DNA of 64,000 nucleotides from Dolomitihabitans soli. Lineage in GTDB: Bacteria; Actinomycetota; Actinomycetes; Streptosporangiales; Streptosporangiaceae. Under the pieces are notes generated by a model. The model saw only the letters and a program-made list of their open reading frames with translations. It was not told the origin of the DNA and searched no databases. Below are positions 48,891 to 57,033 of this stretch, piece by piece. The DNA is taken from contig NZ_JAKNTW010000020.1 of the NCBI RefSeq assembly GCF_022213955.1, forward strand, positions 186,001-250,000. The letters are read 5' to 3'. The translations under genes were made by a program, and so were the position numbers. Numbering within the stretch: the stretch's first letter is position 1; every line of letters starts with the position of its first letter.

Positions 48891-49298
48891 GTGAAGATCG
48901 GCAGCTTCTATCCGGTCATCTGCACCAACCGCCTCCAGGAGTCGCGTGACTTCTACACCGGCCTGTTCGGCTTCGAGATCACCTTCGAGGCCGACTGGTA
49001 CATCAGCCTGCGCCGCGAGGAGTACGAGCTGGCGCTGCTCGACCCGGCCCACCCGACCATCCCCGCCGGCTTCCGCGACACCACCGCGCGAGGCCTGCTG
49101 CTCAACTTCGAGATCGACGACGTCGACGCCGAGTGGGATCGCCTCGTCGTCAGGGGCGGCCTGCGTCCCGAACTGGAGATCCGCAGCGAGGACTTCGGCC
49201 AGCGCCACTTCATCGTCGCCGACCCCACCGGCGTGCTCATCGACGTGATCACCAACATCGCGCCCACCGGCGAGTACGCCGGCCAGTTCCTCAACTGA
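48891..49298 (+). CDS. VOC-family (glyoxalase/bleomycin-resistance fold) protein
   Basis: 135 residues from GTG 48891. Paired beta-alpha-beta-beta-beta modules: [20 protein letters not shown], then [18 protein letters not shown]; second half [17 protein letters not shown] and [22 protein letters not shown] proteins bind metals or drugs or act as isomerases and dioxygenases. Control by its own TetR suggests response to a small toxic molecule. Confidence 0.85.
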   Translation: MKIGSFYPVICTNRLQESRDFYTGLFGFEITFEADWYISLRREEYELALLDPAHPTIPAGFRDTTARGLLLNFEIDDVDAEWDRLVVRGGLRPELEIRSEDFGQRHFIVADPTGVLIDVITNIAPTGEYAGQFLN

Positions 49299-49322
49299 AG
49301 ATCGGCAGCATGGCGTGGGCGG

Positions 49323-49637
49323 TCACGCGGTGACCTTGGCCAGGACGATTCCGCCGACGATGAGGGCCAGCGCGGCCAGGCGGCCCACGGTCACGGGATC
49401 GTCCTGGAGCACGATGCCGAGTGTGACCGCGCCGATCGCGCCGATGCCGGTGAACACGGCGTAGGCGGTGCCGACCGGCAGGGTGTTCATCGATCGGGAG
49501 AGCAGCCACACCGCGGCCGCCGCCAGCGCGAAGCAGACCAGGGTGGGGAGCGGCCGGGTGAAGTTCTCCGTCGGTTTGATGCTCTGCGACCAGGCGACCT
49601 CCACCAGCCCGGCAAGGATCAGCACGGCCCAGCTCAC
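49323..49637 (-). CDS. Small multidrug resistance (SMR) exporter
   Basis: 104 residues, four helices, normal SMR length. GTG 49637 overlaps the azoreductase stop (GTGA). The first helix WAVLILAGLVEVAWSQSIK carries the essential Glu in the SugE/Gdx-like LxEVxW pattern; PVGTAYAVFTGIGAIG and LIVGGIVLAK follow. It exports guanidinium or quaternary ammonium compounds by proton antiport. Confidence 0.88.
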   Translation of the reverse strand: MSWAVLILAGLVEVAWSQSIKPTENFTRPLPTLVCFALAAAAVWLLSRSMNTLPVGTAYAVFTGIGAIGAVTLGIVLQDDPVTVGRLAALALIVGGIVLAKVTA

Positions 49638-50272
49638 CTCGTCGCCGCCTTCCCGGCCAGGGCGAGCGCCGCCGCGTAGGACTCCTCGTGGGCGGCCCTG
49701 AGGTGGGCCAGGGCCGGGTCGACGAGGGAGTTCGTCAGTTCGGCGTGCACGAACGTCACGTCCTCCACCGCGAAGTGGCCCTGGATGAAATCGCGCAGAT
49801 AGCGCTCGTGGTGGTCGAAGGGCTCCTTCGGCGCGCCCGGCCCATAGGCGCCGCCGCGCGCCCCCGCGATCACGAAGGTCCGGCCCTTCAGCGACATCCG
49901 GGGGAAGGTGACCTGGTCCAGCCACGCCTTCAACGACGATGGCACGCCGTAGTTGTACATCGGAACGCCGATCAGAACGGTCTTCGCGGCGACGAGTTCG
50001 CCGAGCAGCGGTTCGACGACGGCCCAGGCGGCTGCGTGCTCCGCCGTACGGACGGCCTCTTTATAGCGCGAAATATCGGTTATGCCGTGGGCGAGGACGT
50101 GATCGCACAGCTCGGTCCACGCCTCCCCGATGTGCGGAACCGGATCCGCCGCGAGATCACGGTAGACGTACGACGCCTCGGGATCGGCCTGCCGCCACGC
50201 CTCGGCGAAGGTCCGCGAGAGCTTGCGGGAGAAGGACGTACGGCGGGCGGCGGCGTCGAGATGGAGAAGCAT
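49634..50272 (-). CDS. azoR: FMN-dependent NADH-azoreductase
   Basis: 212 residues of the flavodoxin-like AzoR family: an FMN-phosphate-type N-terminal loop (LDAAARRTSFSRKLSRTFAE), VLIGVPMYNYGVPSSLKAWLDQV, and VIAGARGGAYGPG. It reduces azo compounds and quinones with NAD(P)H. GGGAG precedes ATG 50272. Co-transcribed with the SMR gene and divergent from a tetR gene. Confidence 0.9.
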   Translation of the reverse strand: MLLHLDAAARRTSFSRKLSRTFAEAWRQADPEASYVYRDLAADPVPHIGEAWTELCDHVLAHGITDISRYKEAVRTAEHAAAWAVVEPLLGELVAAKTVLIGVPMYNYGVPSSLKAWLDQVTFPRMSLKGRTFVIAGARGGAYGPGAPKEPFDHHERYLRDFIQGHFAVEDVTFVHAELTNSLVDPALAHLRAAHEESYAAALALAGKAATR

Positions 50273-50283
50273 GACGACTCCCG

Positions 50284-50340
50284 ATAAGTGGACGTTGTGT
50301 CCACTTATGTTAGGCAGCAAACGGACGGCGTGTCCAGTTA
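50284..50340. promoter_or_regulatory. TetR operators before azoR/SMR and tetR
   Basis: ATAAGTGGAC (50284-50293) and GTCCACTTAT (50299-50308) are a perfect 10-bp inverted repeat with a 5-base spacer. A second half-site, GTCCAGTTAT-like (50332-50341), lies 33 bases further on, about three helical turns. They sit between the divergent azoR and tetR starts. Confidence 0.8.
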
Positions 50341-50350
50341 TGCTGGGACC

Positions 50351-50899
50351 ATGAGAGCCGACGCCGAACGGAACCGGATGCGGGTCCTGCGCGCCGCCGA
50401 GGAGCTGTTCGCGGCCAAGGGCGCGCCCAACGTGACGATGGAGGACATCTCCCGTGCCGCCGGCGTGGGCAGGGGAACGCTCTACCGCCGCTATCCCGAC
50501 CGCGCCTCCATCGCCGTGGCCCTGCTCGACGAGCACGAACGCGCCCTGCAGGAGCGGCTGCTGCGCGGCGACCCGCCCCTCGGCCCGGGAGCCCCGCCCG
50601 GCGAACGCCTGGCCGCCTTCTACGCCGCCATGGTCCGGCTCCTCGAAGACCACTCCCACCTGGTCCTCGGTGCGGAGACCGGCCGCTCCCGCTTCGAGAC
50701 CGGCGCCTACGGCTTCTGGCGGGCCCACGTCCGCGCGCTGCTCACCGCCGCCGCCCACCCGGCTCCCGACGCCCTGGTCGAACCGCTGCTGGCCCCGCTC
50801 GCCCCCGACGTCTACGCCTACCAGCGCGACGACCGCGGCCTCACCCCCGCCCAGATCACCACGGCCCTGGCACACCTGGCCCGCCGAGTGACCGGCTGA
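50351..50899 (+). CDS. TetR-family repressor (azoR/SMR partner)
   Basis: 182 residues from ATG 50351, ten bases after the operator half-site. HTH: TMEDISRAAGVGRGTLYRRYPDRASIAVAL. C-terminal ligand domain with LEDHSHLVLGAE. It probably represses the quinone/azo-reductase and drug exporter until a toxic ligand binds. Confidence 0.88.
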   Translation: MRADAERNRMRVLRAAEELFAAKGAPNVTMEDISRAAGVGRGTLYRRYPDRASIAVALLDEHERALQERLLRGDPPLGPGAPPGERLAAFYAAMVRLLEDHSHLVLGAETGRSRFETGAYGFWRAHVRALLTAAAHPAPDALVEPLLAPLAPDVYAYQRDDRGLTPAQITTALAHLARRVTG

Positions 50900-50993
50900 A
50901 CGATGCCTGCCCGCACCGTCGGCTCTGGACAACATTGCTCTTTTGTGATCTGACGGAGTAAAGCGCCGACGATCACGGACAGGAGCACCTGGA

Positions 50994-52160
50994 ATGAGCG
51001 ATACGCCGCGACTGCACACCGCCGGCACCACGATGCTGGACCGGGCCCGCGAGCTACGCCCCCTGATCGAGCGCGAGGCGGCCACGGCCGAGGCACAGGG
51101 CAGGCTCACCACTCCCGTCGTCGACGCCCTGCACGAGGCAGGACTTTTCGGCGTATGGGTGCCCGCTCCGCTGGGCGGCGCCGAACTGTCCCCCAGAGAA
51201 CTGCTCGCCGTCTTCGAAGAGCTCTCGTACGCCGACCCCTCGACGGGCTGGGTGGTCATGGCCACCACCCTGGAGAACGGAACGGCCGGCGCGTACCTGG
51301 GAGACGAGGCCATCGAGCGGATCTTCAAAGGCCCGCGGATGCCGGTCTTCGCAGGCCAGGGCACCCGGCCGGGCACCGCCGTACGGGAGGACGGTGGTTT
51401 CCGGCTCAGCGGGCGGTGGAGCTTCGCCTCGGGCATGCCGCACGCCCAGTACGTTCACAGCCTGGGCGCCATCGAGGGCACCGATGAGACCCGGATCTTC
51501 ATCACCCCGATCGAAGACGTCGAAATGCTCGGCAACTGGGACGTCCTGGGCCTTCGTGCGACCGGCAGCATCGACTACGCCATCGACGGCGCCTTCGTGC
51601 CGGAGTCGCAGACGCACGTCTTCGCGCAGAACGAGCCGCTACGCGGCGGCGTGATCTACCGGCTCGGCCTGCTCGACCAGGCGCTGATCTGCCACTCCGG
51701 CTGGGCGCTCGGTGTCGGCCGCCGGCTGCTCGACGAGCTGATCCGCTACGCCGGGGCGCGGGCCGGGCGGCCCGGCCAGATCGCCGGCAGCGATGCCTTC
51801 CACGCCGACTTCGCCCGTACCGAGGCGACGTTCCGCGCGGCGACGGCCCTGGTGCACGGGACCTGGGACGCCACGGAACGCACCCTGGAGTCGGGCCGGA
51901 CACTCGACGTGCGCGAGGAGACGATGGTACGGCTCGCCCTCAACCACATCACGTCGACGGTCGCGGAGGTGGCCCGCTTCGTCTACGCGTCGGGGGGCAC
52001 CTCGGCGCTGCGCGACGGGCTGATCCAGCGGCTGTTCAGGGATGTCCACGCCGGCACCGCGCACATCACCTCGGGCCCGCAGGTGCTCCAGGAGTGCGGC
52101 CGCGAACTGGCCGGCCTGGCTCCGGACGAGTCCTGGACGATCTTCGCCCTGCAGGCATGA
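50994..52160 (+). CDS. Acyl-CoA dehydrogenase-like flavoprotein (HpaH/HsaA monooxygenase type)
   Basis: 388 residues. N-terminal helices (ALHEAGLFGVWVPAPLGGAE), mid beta-domain FRLSGRWSFASGMPHAQYV, GLRATGSIDYAI, then the C-terminal helical bundle ending with HITSGPQVLQECGREL. The pattern is that of the Acyl-CoA_dh_2 group of two-component flavin monooxygenases and related enzymes, which hydroxylate aromatics or steroid pieces with reduced flavin. No reductase gene is adjacent. ACAGGAG lies nine bases upstream of the ATG. Confidence 0.83.
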   Translation: MSDTPRLHTAGTTMLDRARELRPLIEREAATAEAQGRLTTPVVDALHEAGLFGVWVPAPLGGAELSPRELLAVFEELSYADPSTGWVVMATTLENGTAGAYLGDEAIERIFKGPRMPVFAGQGTRPGTAVREDGGFRLSGRWSFASGMPHAQYVHSLGAIEGTDETRIFITPIEDVEMLGNWDVLGLRATGSIDYAIDGAFVPESQTHVFAQNEPLRGGVIYRLGLLDQALICHSGWALGVGRRLLDELIRYAGARAGRPGQIAGSDAFHADFARTEATFRAATALVHGTWDATERTLESGRTLDVREETMVRLALNHITSTVAEVARFVYASGGTSALRDGLIQRLFRDVHAGTAHITSGPQVLQECGRELAGLAPDESWTIFALQA

Positions 52161-52406
52161 GGAAGTGCTCCGACCCGCGATCACCATGGTGCCTGCCGGT
52201 CGGGCTTCCCTGAGCCACGTGATGGGCGCGTTCTCACCGGGCCTCCCGCTCCGGTGCTCAGGAGAGCTCGCGCGTGCGGATGACGTTCGCGTACCAGCGG
52301 TCATCCCGGCACGCCCTACCAGGGAACTCGGCCTGGTACCGGCTCGGCCGCTCCTCTTCGTCGAAGCCTTTCGAGGGAGGGAAGCGGGGCATCGCGAACG
52401 GTGGGC

Positions 52407-53447
52407 TCAGTCCTTTTTAGGAGCCGGGCGCGGGCGGATAAGGAAGATCTGGTCTGGTCTGTCCTCGCAGGCCACCTGGGCGATCTCGGCACCGGCCCCG
52501 ACGTCCCGGGGGCCGTACAGAGCTCCGAGGCACCAGCCGCTGTGCACCGGGCGGACCTTGAAGCCCTCACCCGTCGGCTCCAACCTGTACTGCTGGTCGG
52601 CGGCATCGTCACAGCCGACCGGCCCGAGGAGCGCGTCCCCTCCCACGAACGCGCCGTCCACTACCAGGCAACCGACTCCCTCCTTGGGATGGTGCCACTC
52701 GATCACGTACACTCCCCCGCCGAGGGCCCGTAGAGACGTGTCGGGCAGCAGGTCGTCGCAGGGCCGCTGCACGGCGATCGGCCGGTCACTGCGTCCGTTG
52801 CGCTCCCGCCCCTCGCCCACGCACAGATCACGGTCGGCGACGTGCGACGGGGTCAGGCCGTACCAGCCGGTGGGGAGGGTGGCGACGACCGACCCTTTCG
52901 GGGCGGGGGTGGCCTGCGTATCGCGATTCCCGCTACCGTCGGCCCCCCTCATCAGCGCCACAACGGTCAGTATGGCGAGCACCGTGACCGTCAGGACGAT
53001 CCGGGCCGGCGACAACAGGCGCCACACCCGTCGCGGCACCTCGCCGTCATCGTCCGGAGTCGCCTTTACGTCCAGCATTTCGTCGGCAGGTGCCGCCATC
53101 ACAGGCACGTCGGCCGGGGGCCCATCCTGTTCCCCCAGTGTCATCGGGGCCGGTGTGGTCCCGGCTGCCAGAGACTTACGAGCCGCCACCCAGCGTGCCA
53201 CCTCCACCTCGTCGAAGCCGCAGGCACGGACGAAGACGGCGACGAAGTCCTCACGGGGAAGCTTGGCGCGTCCCAGGACGGTGGCCGTGGTGCTCGGCGG
53301 CAGTACATCACCGGCCGCGGTCGCGCGGGCCGCGAGCTGGCGGTAGGTGAGACCCGACCACTTCCGCAGTCTCCCGAGCGCCGCGACGAACTCCGCCGTC
53401 GTCGTCACGTCCTCAGGCCGCGGAGTCCCGGTTGTACGATCCTGCAC
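52407..53447 (-). CDS. XRE-type HTH protein with one membrane helix and ricin-like C-terminus
   Basis: 346 residues from GTG 53447 with GGGAG five bases upstream. About 12-70 resembles an XRE/HTH_31 domain (EFVAALGRLRKWSGLTYRQL, then VLPPSTTATVLG and FVRACG). A Pro/Asp-rich linker and one TM (RIVLTVTVLAILTVVALM, about 128-147) follow. The outside part, residues 165-340, has Cys pairs and beta-trefoil-like repeats (CLVVDGAFVGG, GCDDAADQQYRLEP, GWCLGALYGPRD, CEDRPDQIFLI). It looks like a membrane-spanning sensor: DNA or protein contact inside, ligand-binding beta-trefoil outside. No partner genes are adjacent. Confidence 0.75.
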   Translation of the reverse strand: MQDRTTGTPRPEDVTTTAEFVAALGRLRKWSGLTYRQLAARATAAGDVLPPSTTATVLGRAKLPREDFVAVFVRACGFDEVEVARWVAARKSLAAGTTPAPMTLGEQDGPPADVPVMAAPADEMLDVKATPDDDGEVPRRVWRLLSPARIVLTVTVLAILTVVALMRGADGSGNRDTQATPAPKGSVVATLPTGWYGLTPSHVADRDLCVGEGRERNGRSDRPIAVQRPCDDLLPDTSLRALGGGVYVIEWHHPKEGVGCLVVDGAFVGGDALLGPVGCDDAADQQYRLEPTGEGFKVRPVHSGWCLGALYGPRDVGAGAEIAQVACEDRPDQIFLIRPRPAPKKD

Positions 53448-54107
53448 CGGCTCTCCCTGACACACATTGACATTCAGTGGCAGGCTACAAGATCGAAGAA
53501 GGGAAAACCATTCCCCAATTGAGCTCAAACCAGGACGAACCATCCAAAACAGCACCTCTAGGGCGAATAACCGAAATTATACTGAGCCGATAACGAAGAC
53601 TCTGTCGGCAATTCATGAGTGCCTTAATTCTCACAAGTCAGTTTAGGTTCAGCGCTTCCGCTCAGCTCCACGTTGCCCGCCGTACGCCGTCCCGGTCGCG
53701 ATTTCGACCAGTTGCTTGGCGAAGTCGAGACGTTCACCGAGGTCACCGCAGGGATCGGCAGTGGAGTCGGCATCGCCTCGACGCTGTGCGAGCCGGCCTC
53801 GCGCAGGCAGGCGCAGCCGATGGAGATGGCCGTCGAGCACGAGAACAGCGTAATCAGACGGTGTCCAGCGCGTATTCGCGAGAGCGCGCCCAGCCGGAAA
53901 TCAATGCGTTCTCCTCCGGTGAGCGCGGCCGAAGCCAGTCGCGTACCGCACTTCCCGGGGCAGAGCGACTAATCGGCCGGGCCGACGACGCGGTAGCCGA
54001 CGCCGGGCGTGGTGGTGATGCTCGATGAGCGCGCCATCGGTGTGTTCGAGACGTACCTCGGCACGCGCGTCGGGCAGGTGTTCGCGTCAAGCCGATGAAC
54101 AAGCGCT
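53448..54107. other. Low-coding region upstream of the XRE-TM gene
   Basis: About 660 bases. 53460-53650 is unusually AT-rich for this genome and should hold the XRE-TM gene promoter. 53650-53970 has only short frames with poor coding character; none is recognised. A response-regulator-like C-terminal relic lies at 53969-54090. The block looks like decayed or rearranged DNA. Confidence 0.5.
53969..54090 (-). pseudogene. C-terminal relic of an OmpR-type response regulator
   Basis: The minus strand ends with SSSITTTPGVGYRVVGPAD and a stop. ITTTPGVGYRVV is the wing and final strand of OmpR/PhoB DNA-binding domains (IxTVxGVGYRL). Upstream of it the similarity is weak and no receiver domain remains, so this is at most a short relic. 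Confidence 0.35.
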
Positions 54108-54800
54108 TCAGCTGGGGCGCGGCGCCGCCACCGGGTCCGGCGACCCGTGCGGGGGGCGGACGGCGCGGCCCCGCTCTCGGCCGGCTGCAGGGTACGCCTG
54201 GAGGAACGTGTCGACGGCGGCGCCGGCCAGCGCCCGCAGCTCATCGTCGCCCAGCGGGCGAGTGCCCATCTGGGAACGTGCCTCCAACGGGCCGGTGAGC
54301 AGGGCGAGCAGTTGCTCGGCCGCCCGCTCGGGCTCGGTCGTGCGGAGGCGGCCGGACAAGGCGAGGCGGGCCAGACGGTCAGCCAGGGCCTGGGTGAGCC
54401 GGTGTGGGCCGAACTCGGTGACGATGTCGAGGATGTCGGGAAATCGGATGATCTCCGAGTAGAGGAGTCGTCGCAGCGCGCAGGAGTGGTCGTCGCAGTG
54501 CAGCCGGACCAGCTCGTGACCGACGCTCTCCAGCGTCGCGCGCAGGTCGTCGCCGGGCTCGACCAGCGGTTCGAGGGCGGCCAGCCGCTGCTGCAGCACG
54601 GTCTGCGCGGCGGCCTGGACGGCGTGCCCGAAGAGGGTGGCCTTGTCGGTGAGGTGGTTGTAGACCGTGGGCTTGGCCACCCCCGCCTCGTCGGCGATCT
54701 CCTGCACGCAGGCCTGGGCATAGCCCTGGCGGGCGAATACGGCGAACGCGCCCCGCAGGATCGCCTGCCGCTTGTCGATCCGTCCGCTGGATATGGCCAC
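54108..54800 (-). CDS. TetR-family regulator
   Basis: 230 residues from GTG 54800. HTH: ACVQEIADEAGVAKPTVYNHLTDKATLFGH, followed by a TetR C-terminal domain of the AcrR type (ALRRLLYSEIIRFPDIL). The last 25 residues are Arg/Pro-rich. It is divergent from the SDR gene, with two GTTCA/TGAAC dyads in the 277-base spacer. Confidence 0.87.
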   Translation of the reverse strand: MAISSGRIDKRQAILRGAFAVFARQGYAQACVQEIADEAGVAKPTVYNHLTDKATLFGHAVQAAAQTVLQQRLAALEPLVEPGDDLRATLESVGHELVRLHCDDHSCALRRLLYSEIIRFPDILDIVTEFGPHRLTQALADRLARLALSGRLRTTEPERAAEQLLALLTGPLEARSQMGTRPLGDDELRALAGAAVDTFLQAYPAAGRERGRAVRPPHGSPDPVAAPRPS

Positions 54801-54819
54801 GCCCTCACTATACCGGCGA

Positions 54820-54887
54820 GTTCAAGTTGCTGAACGCCCCAGTTGCTACTTGACACACGTGGTCACTATGTTGAACCAGTGAGTTCA
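54820..54887. promoter_or_regulatory. Paired GTTCA/TGAAC dyads, likely TetR sites
   Basis: GTTCA-N6-TGAAC (54820-54835) and TGAAC-N6-GTTCA (54872-54887) lie upstream of the tetR start and of the SDR operon. The shared half-site and symmetry suggest operators for the adjacent TetR protein. Confidence 0.5.
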
Positions 54888-54934
54888 TTTCTTATGATGA
54901 TCGACTGGTTCCCCGAACCCTGGCGCTGATCGCC

Positions 54935-55081
54935 GTGGTCCTGCTCGGCGGGTCTCGCCGGTGTCACATCTTCTGGGCCGTCCTCGCCATGATCGCGATC
55001 ATTCTGGCGGTCGTCCCGCTGCTGCCCGGCCGTCCGTCGATCCCCGCTGAACCCGTACTCTCCGGAAAGGCATCCACATGA
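54935..55081 (+). pseudogene. Short membrane-protein fragment coupled to the SDR gene
   Basis: An in-frame stretch from GTG 54935 reads VVLLGGSRRCHIFWAVLAMI, continuing through IILAVVPLLPGRPSIPAEP to a stop overlapping the SDR start by ATGA. The frame is open back to 54875, giving one or two hydrophobic helices but no complete protein. It is probably the 3' end of a deleted membrane protein gene, still positioned to couple translation of the SDR. Confidence 0.4.
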
Positions 55082-55857
55082 AGACCCTGGTGATCACCGG
55101 CGGCACCGACGGGATGGGCAAAGAGCTCGCCCGCACCTACCTGAGCTGTGGCGACACCGTCGTCATCGTCGGCCGGGACAAGAGCAAGGCCCTCCCCGGC
55201 GCCCATGCCATCGCCGCCGACCTCAGCCTGGTCAGTGAGAACAGGAGGGTCATCGACGAGATCAACGCCGCATTCCCGACGGTGGACGCGCTCGTGCTGT
55301 GCGCCAGGTACTTCCGCTCCACCCGGTTCGTCACCGCCGAAGGGCTGGAGGCCACCTTCGCCCTGGAGTATCTGAGCCGCCACCTGCTCAGCCACGGCCT
55401 GACCGACCCCGGCGTCATCATCAACGTGTCCGGCCCCGGCGTTCCCATGGGCCGCCTCCACTGGGACGACCTGATGCTGGAGCGCGGCTACGCCGGGGTG
55501 ACGGCCCAGATGCAGGCCGGGCGCGCCAACGACCTGCTCGGCGTGGCCTTCGCCGATCGGCCGGTGGCCGGCCGTACCAGATATGTCCTGATCAACCCCG
55601 GGCCCGTGTCGACCGCCTTCCGTGGCCAGTACGACGCCGCCACCGCCGCCCACGTCGAGTCGCTCAAAAGGTACGGCGCGCCCGTCGCCGAGGGCGTCAA
55701 GCCCATCGTCGCCCGCATCGACACCCCGCCTCCCGCCCCGCTCAGCGCCTTCATGCAAGCCGAGCCGATCAGCCTGGACCACCGGTCGTTCTCCCCTGAG
55801 GCCGCCGCGCGGCTCAGCGACATCACCCGCCGCCTGCTGGGCTCCCTGGAGGGCTGA
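55078..55857 (+). CDS. Short-chain dehydrogenase/reductase with altered active site
   Basis: 259 residues. The cofactor motif is VITGGTDGMGKELARTY and the third strand ends VIVGRD. The usual NNAG is LCARYF, the Ser strand is VIINVSGPG, and the YxxxK position reads AQMQAGRANDLL, with neither Tyr nor Lys. It should bind NAD(P) but may not be a normal oxidoreductase. Some annotated SDRs of this type are regulators or use another base. Confidence 0.8.
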   Translation: MKTLVITGGTDGMGKELARTYLSCGDTVVIVGRDKSKALPGAHAIAADLSLVSENRRVIDEINAAFPTVDALVLCARYFRSTRFVTAEGLEATFALEYLSRHLLSHGLTDPGVIINVSGPGVPMGRLHWDDLMLERGYAGVTAQMQAGRANDLLGVAFADRPVAGRTRYVLINPGPVSTAFRGQYDAATAAHVESLKRYGAPVAEGVKPIVARIDTPPPAPLSAFMQAEPISLDHRSFSPEAAARLSDITRRLLGSLEG

Positions 55858-55891
55858 CCAGCATTTGGTCGGCAGTGTGCGTGACATGACG

Positions 55892-55918
55892 CGGGACCAC
55901 GGTCAGCCCGTGGTCCCG
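55892..55918. terminator. Bidirectional terminator between SDR and lacI-type gene
   Basis: CGGGACCACGG (55892-55902) and CCGTGGTCCCG (55908-55918) form a perfect 11-bp stem with a 5-base loop between convergent genes. Confidence 0.85.
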
Positions 55919-55937
55919 GATGTCCCCTGCCCGCGGT

Positions 55938-56951
55938 TCAGGACGGCGGGACCTCTCCGGAGCCTCTGATGATCAGGCGGGTGGGGACGACCACGGACTG
56001 GGCCTTGGAGCGGTCGCCGTTCAGGCGGGAGATCAGGAGTTCGGCGGCCGCCTGGCCGATCGCGGCGGGGTTCTGGGCGATCACGGTCAGGGCGGGTTCC
56101 AGCACCTCGGCGAGGGGAAGGTCGTCGAAGCCGACGAGGGCCACGTCGCGGCGGCGGAGCCGGGCCAGGCCGAGGATGACGCCGGTCGAGGCGAAGTTGT
56201 TGGCCGCGAAGACGGCCGTGGCCGGGTTCCGTCCGGCGAGCACACGGGCCACGGCGGCCGCGGCGGCCTCGTGGTCGTGCCCGATCTCCACCAGCGACCG
56301 GTCGAAGGGAATGCCTCCGCCGGCCAGCGCGTCGCGGTAGCCCTGGAGCCGCTCCCGCCTGGTGTAGAGGTCGGGCAGGTCGCCGACGAAGGCGATCCTG
56401 CGGTGTCCGTGCCCGATCAGGTGGGCGACGCCGGAGCGTGCGCCCTCTCGGTTGGAGCTGACCACGGAGTCGGCGGTGAGCCCGTTCGCGGGGCGGTCCA
56501 GGAAGACGAGAGGGAGGCCCGCCGACCGTTCGGTGCGCATCGGACGGTGGTCGCCGCCGGCCGAGGGCACCACCAGGAGCGCGGTCACCCGCCGGGCGAG
56601 AAAGGTGGAGATCAGCGAGCGTTCCCGCTCGGGAGTCTCCTCGGAGGATCCGACGATCAGGGTGAGACCGCGTGGCCGTACAGCGCTCTCGACTCCGCTC
56701 GCGACGGTGCCGAAGAAGGGATTGCCCATGTCGGGGATGACGAGTCCGATGGTGGAGTCGCGCGCGCCGATCCGCATGTTCCGCGCCATCAGATTGGGCT
56801 GGAATCCGAGCCTGGCCATCGCCTCCAGGACGCGCGCACGGGTCTCCTCCGACACCGGCCCTTCGTCGTTGACGACTCTGGAGACGGTCTTGGCCGTCAC
56901 GCCGACTTCCCGAGCCACGTCGCTCATGGTCGGGCGGCGGGCTCTGGACAT
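55938..56951 (-). CDS. LacI-family transcriptional repressor
   Basis: 337 residues. HTH: TMSDVAREVGVTAKTVSRVVNDEGPVSEET with the hinge helix NLMARNMRIG. The sugar-binding domain has IGLVIPDMGNPFFGTVASGVE, LVFLDRP, RRIAFVGDLPD and VALVGFDDLPLAEVLEP. It lies at the end of the minus-strand ABC sugar gene set and probably controls that importer and the divergent kinase through TGTCAACGTTGACA-like sites. TGGTTCACCA overlaps its own start, and TGGTTAACCA lies 42 bases upstream of it (57002-57011). Confidence 0.9.
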   Translation of the reverse strand: MSRARRPTMSDVAREVGVTAKTVSRVVNDEGPVSEETRARVLEAMARLGFQPNLMARNMRIGARDSTIGLVIPDMGNPFFGTVASGVESAVRPRGLTLIVGSSEETPERERSLISTFLARRVTALLVVPSAGGDHRPMRTERSAGLPLVFLDRPANGLTADSVVSSNREGARSGVAHLIGHGHRRIAFVGDLPDLYTRRERLQGYRDALAGGGIPFDRSLVEIGHDHEAAAAAVARVLAGRNPATAVFAANNFASTGVILGLARLRRRDVALVGFDDLPLAEVLEPALTVIAQNPAAIGQAAAELLISRLNGDRSKAQSVVVPTRLIIRGSGEVPPS

Positions 56952-57033
56952 GGTTCACCACTCTGTTCTCTTGAATTGCGCGTCTCAAGACAGGCTAAAG
57001 GTGGTTAACCAGCCCTTGACGCATGACCATCGG

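Noticed and set aside
54964-55887. 307-codon minus-strand frame opposite the SDR gene
   Set aside because: Shadow of the SDR; Gly/Val/Gln-rich with no motif.
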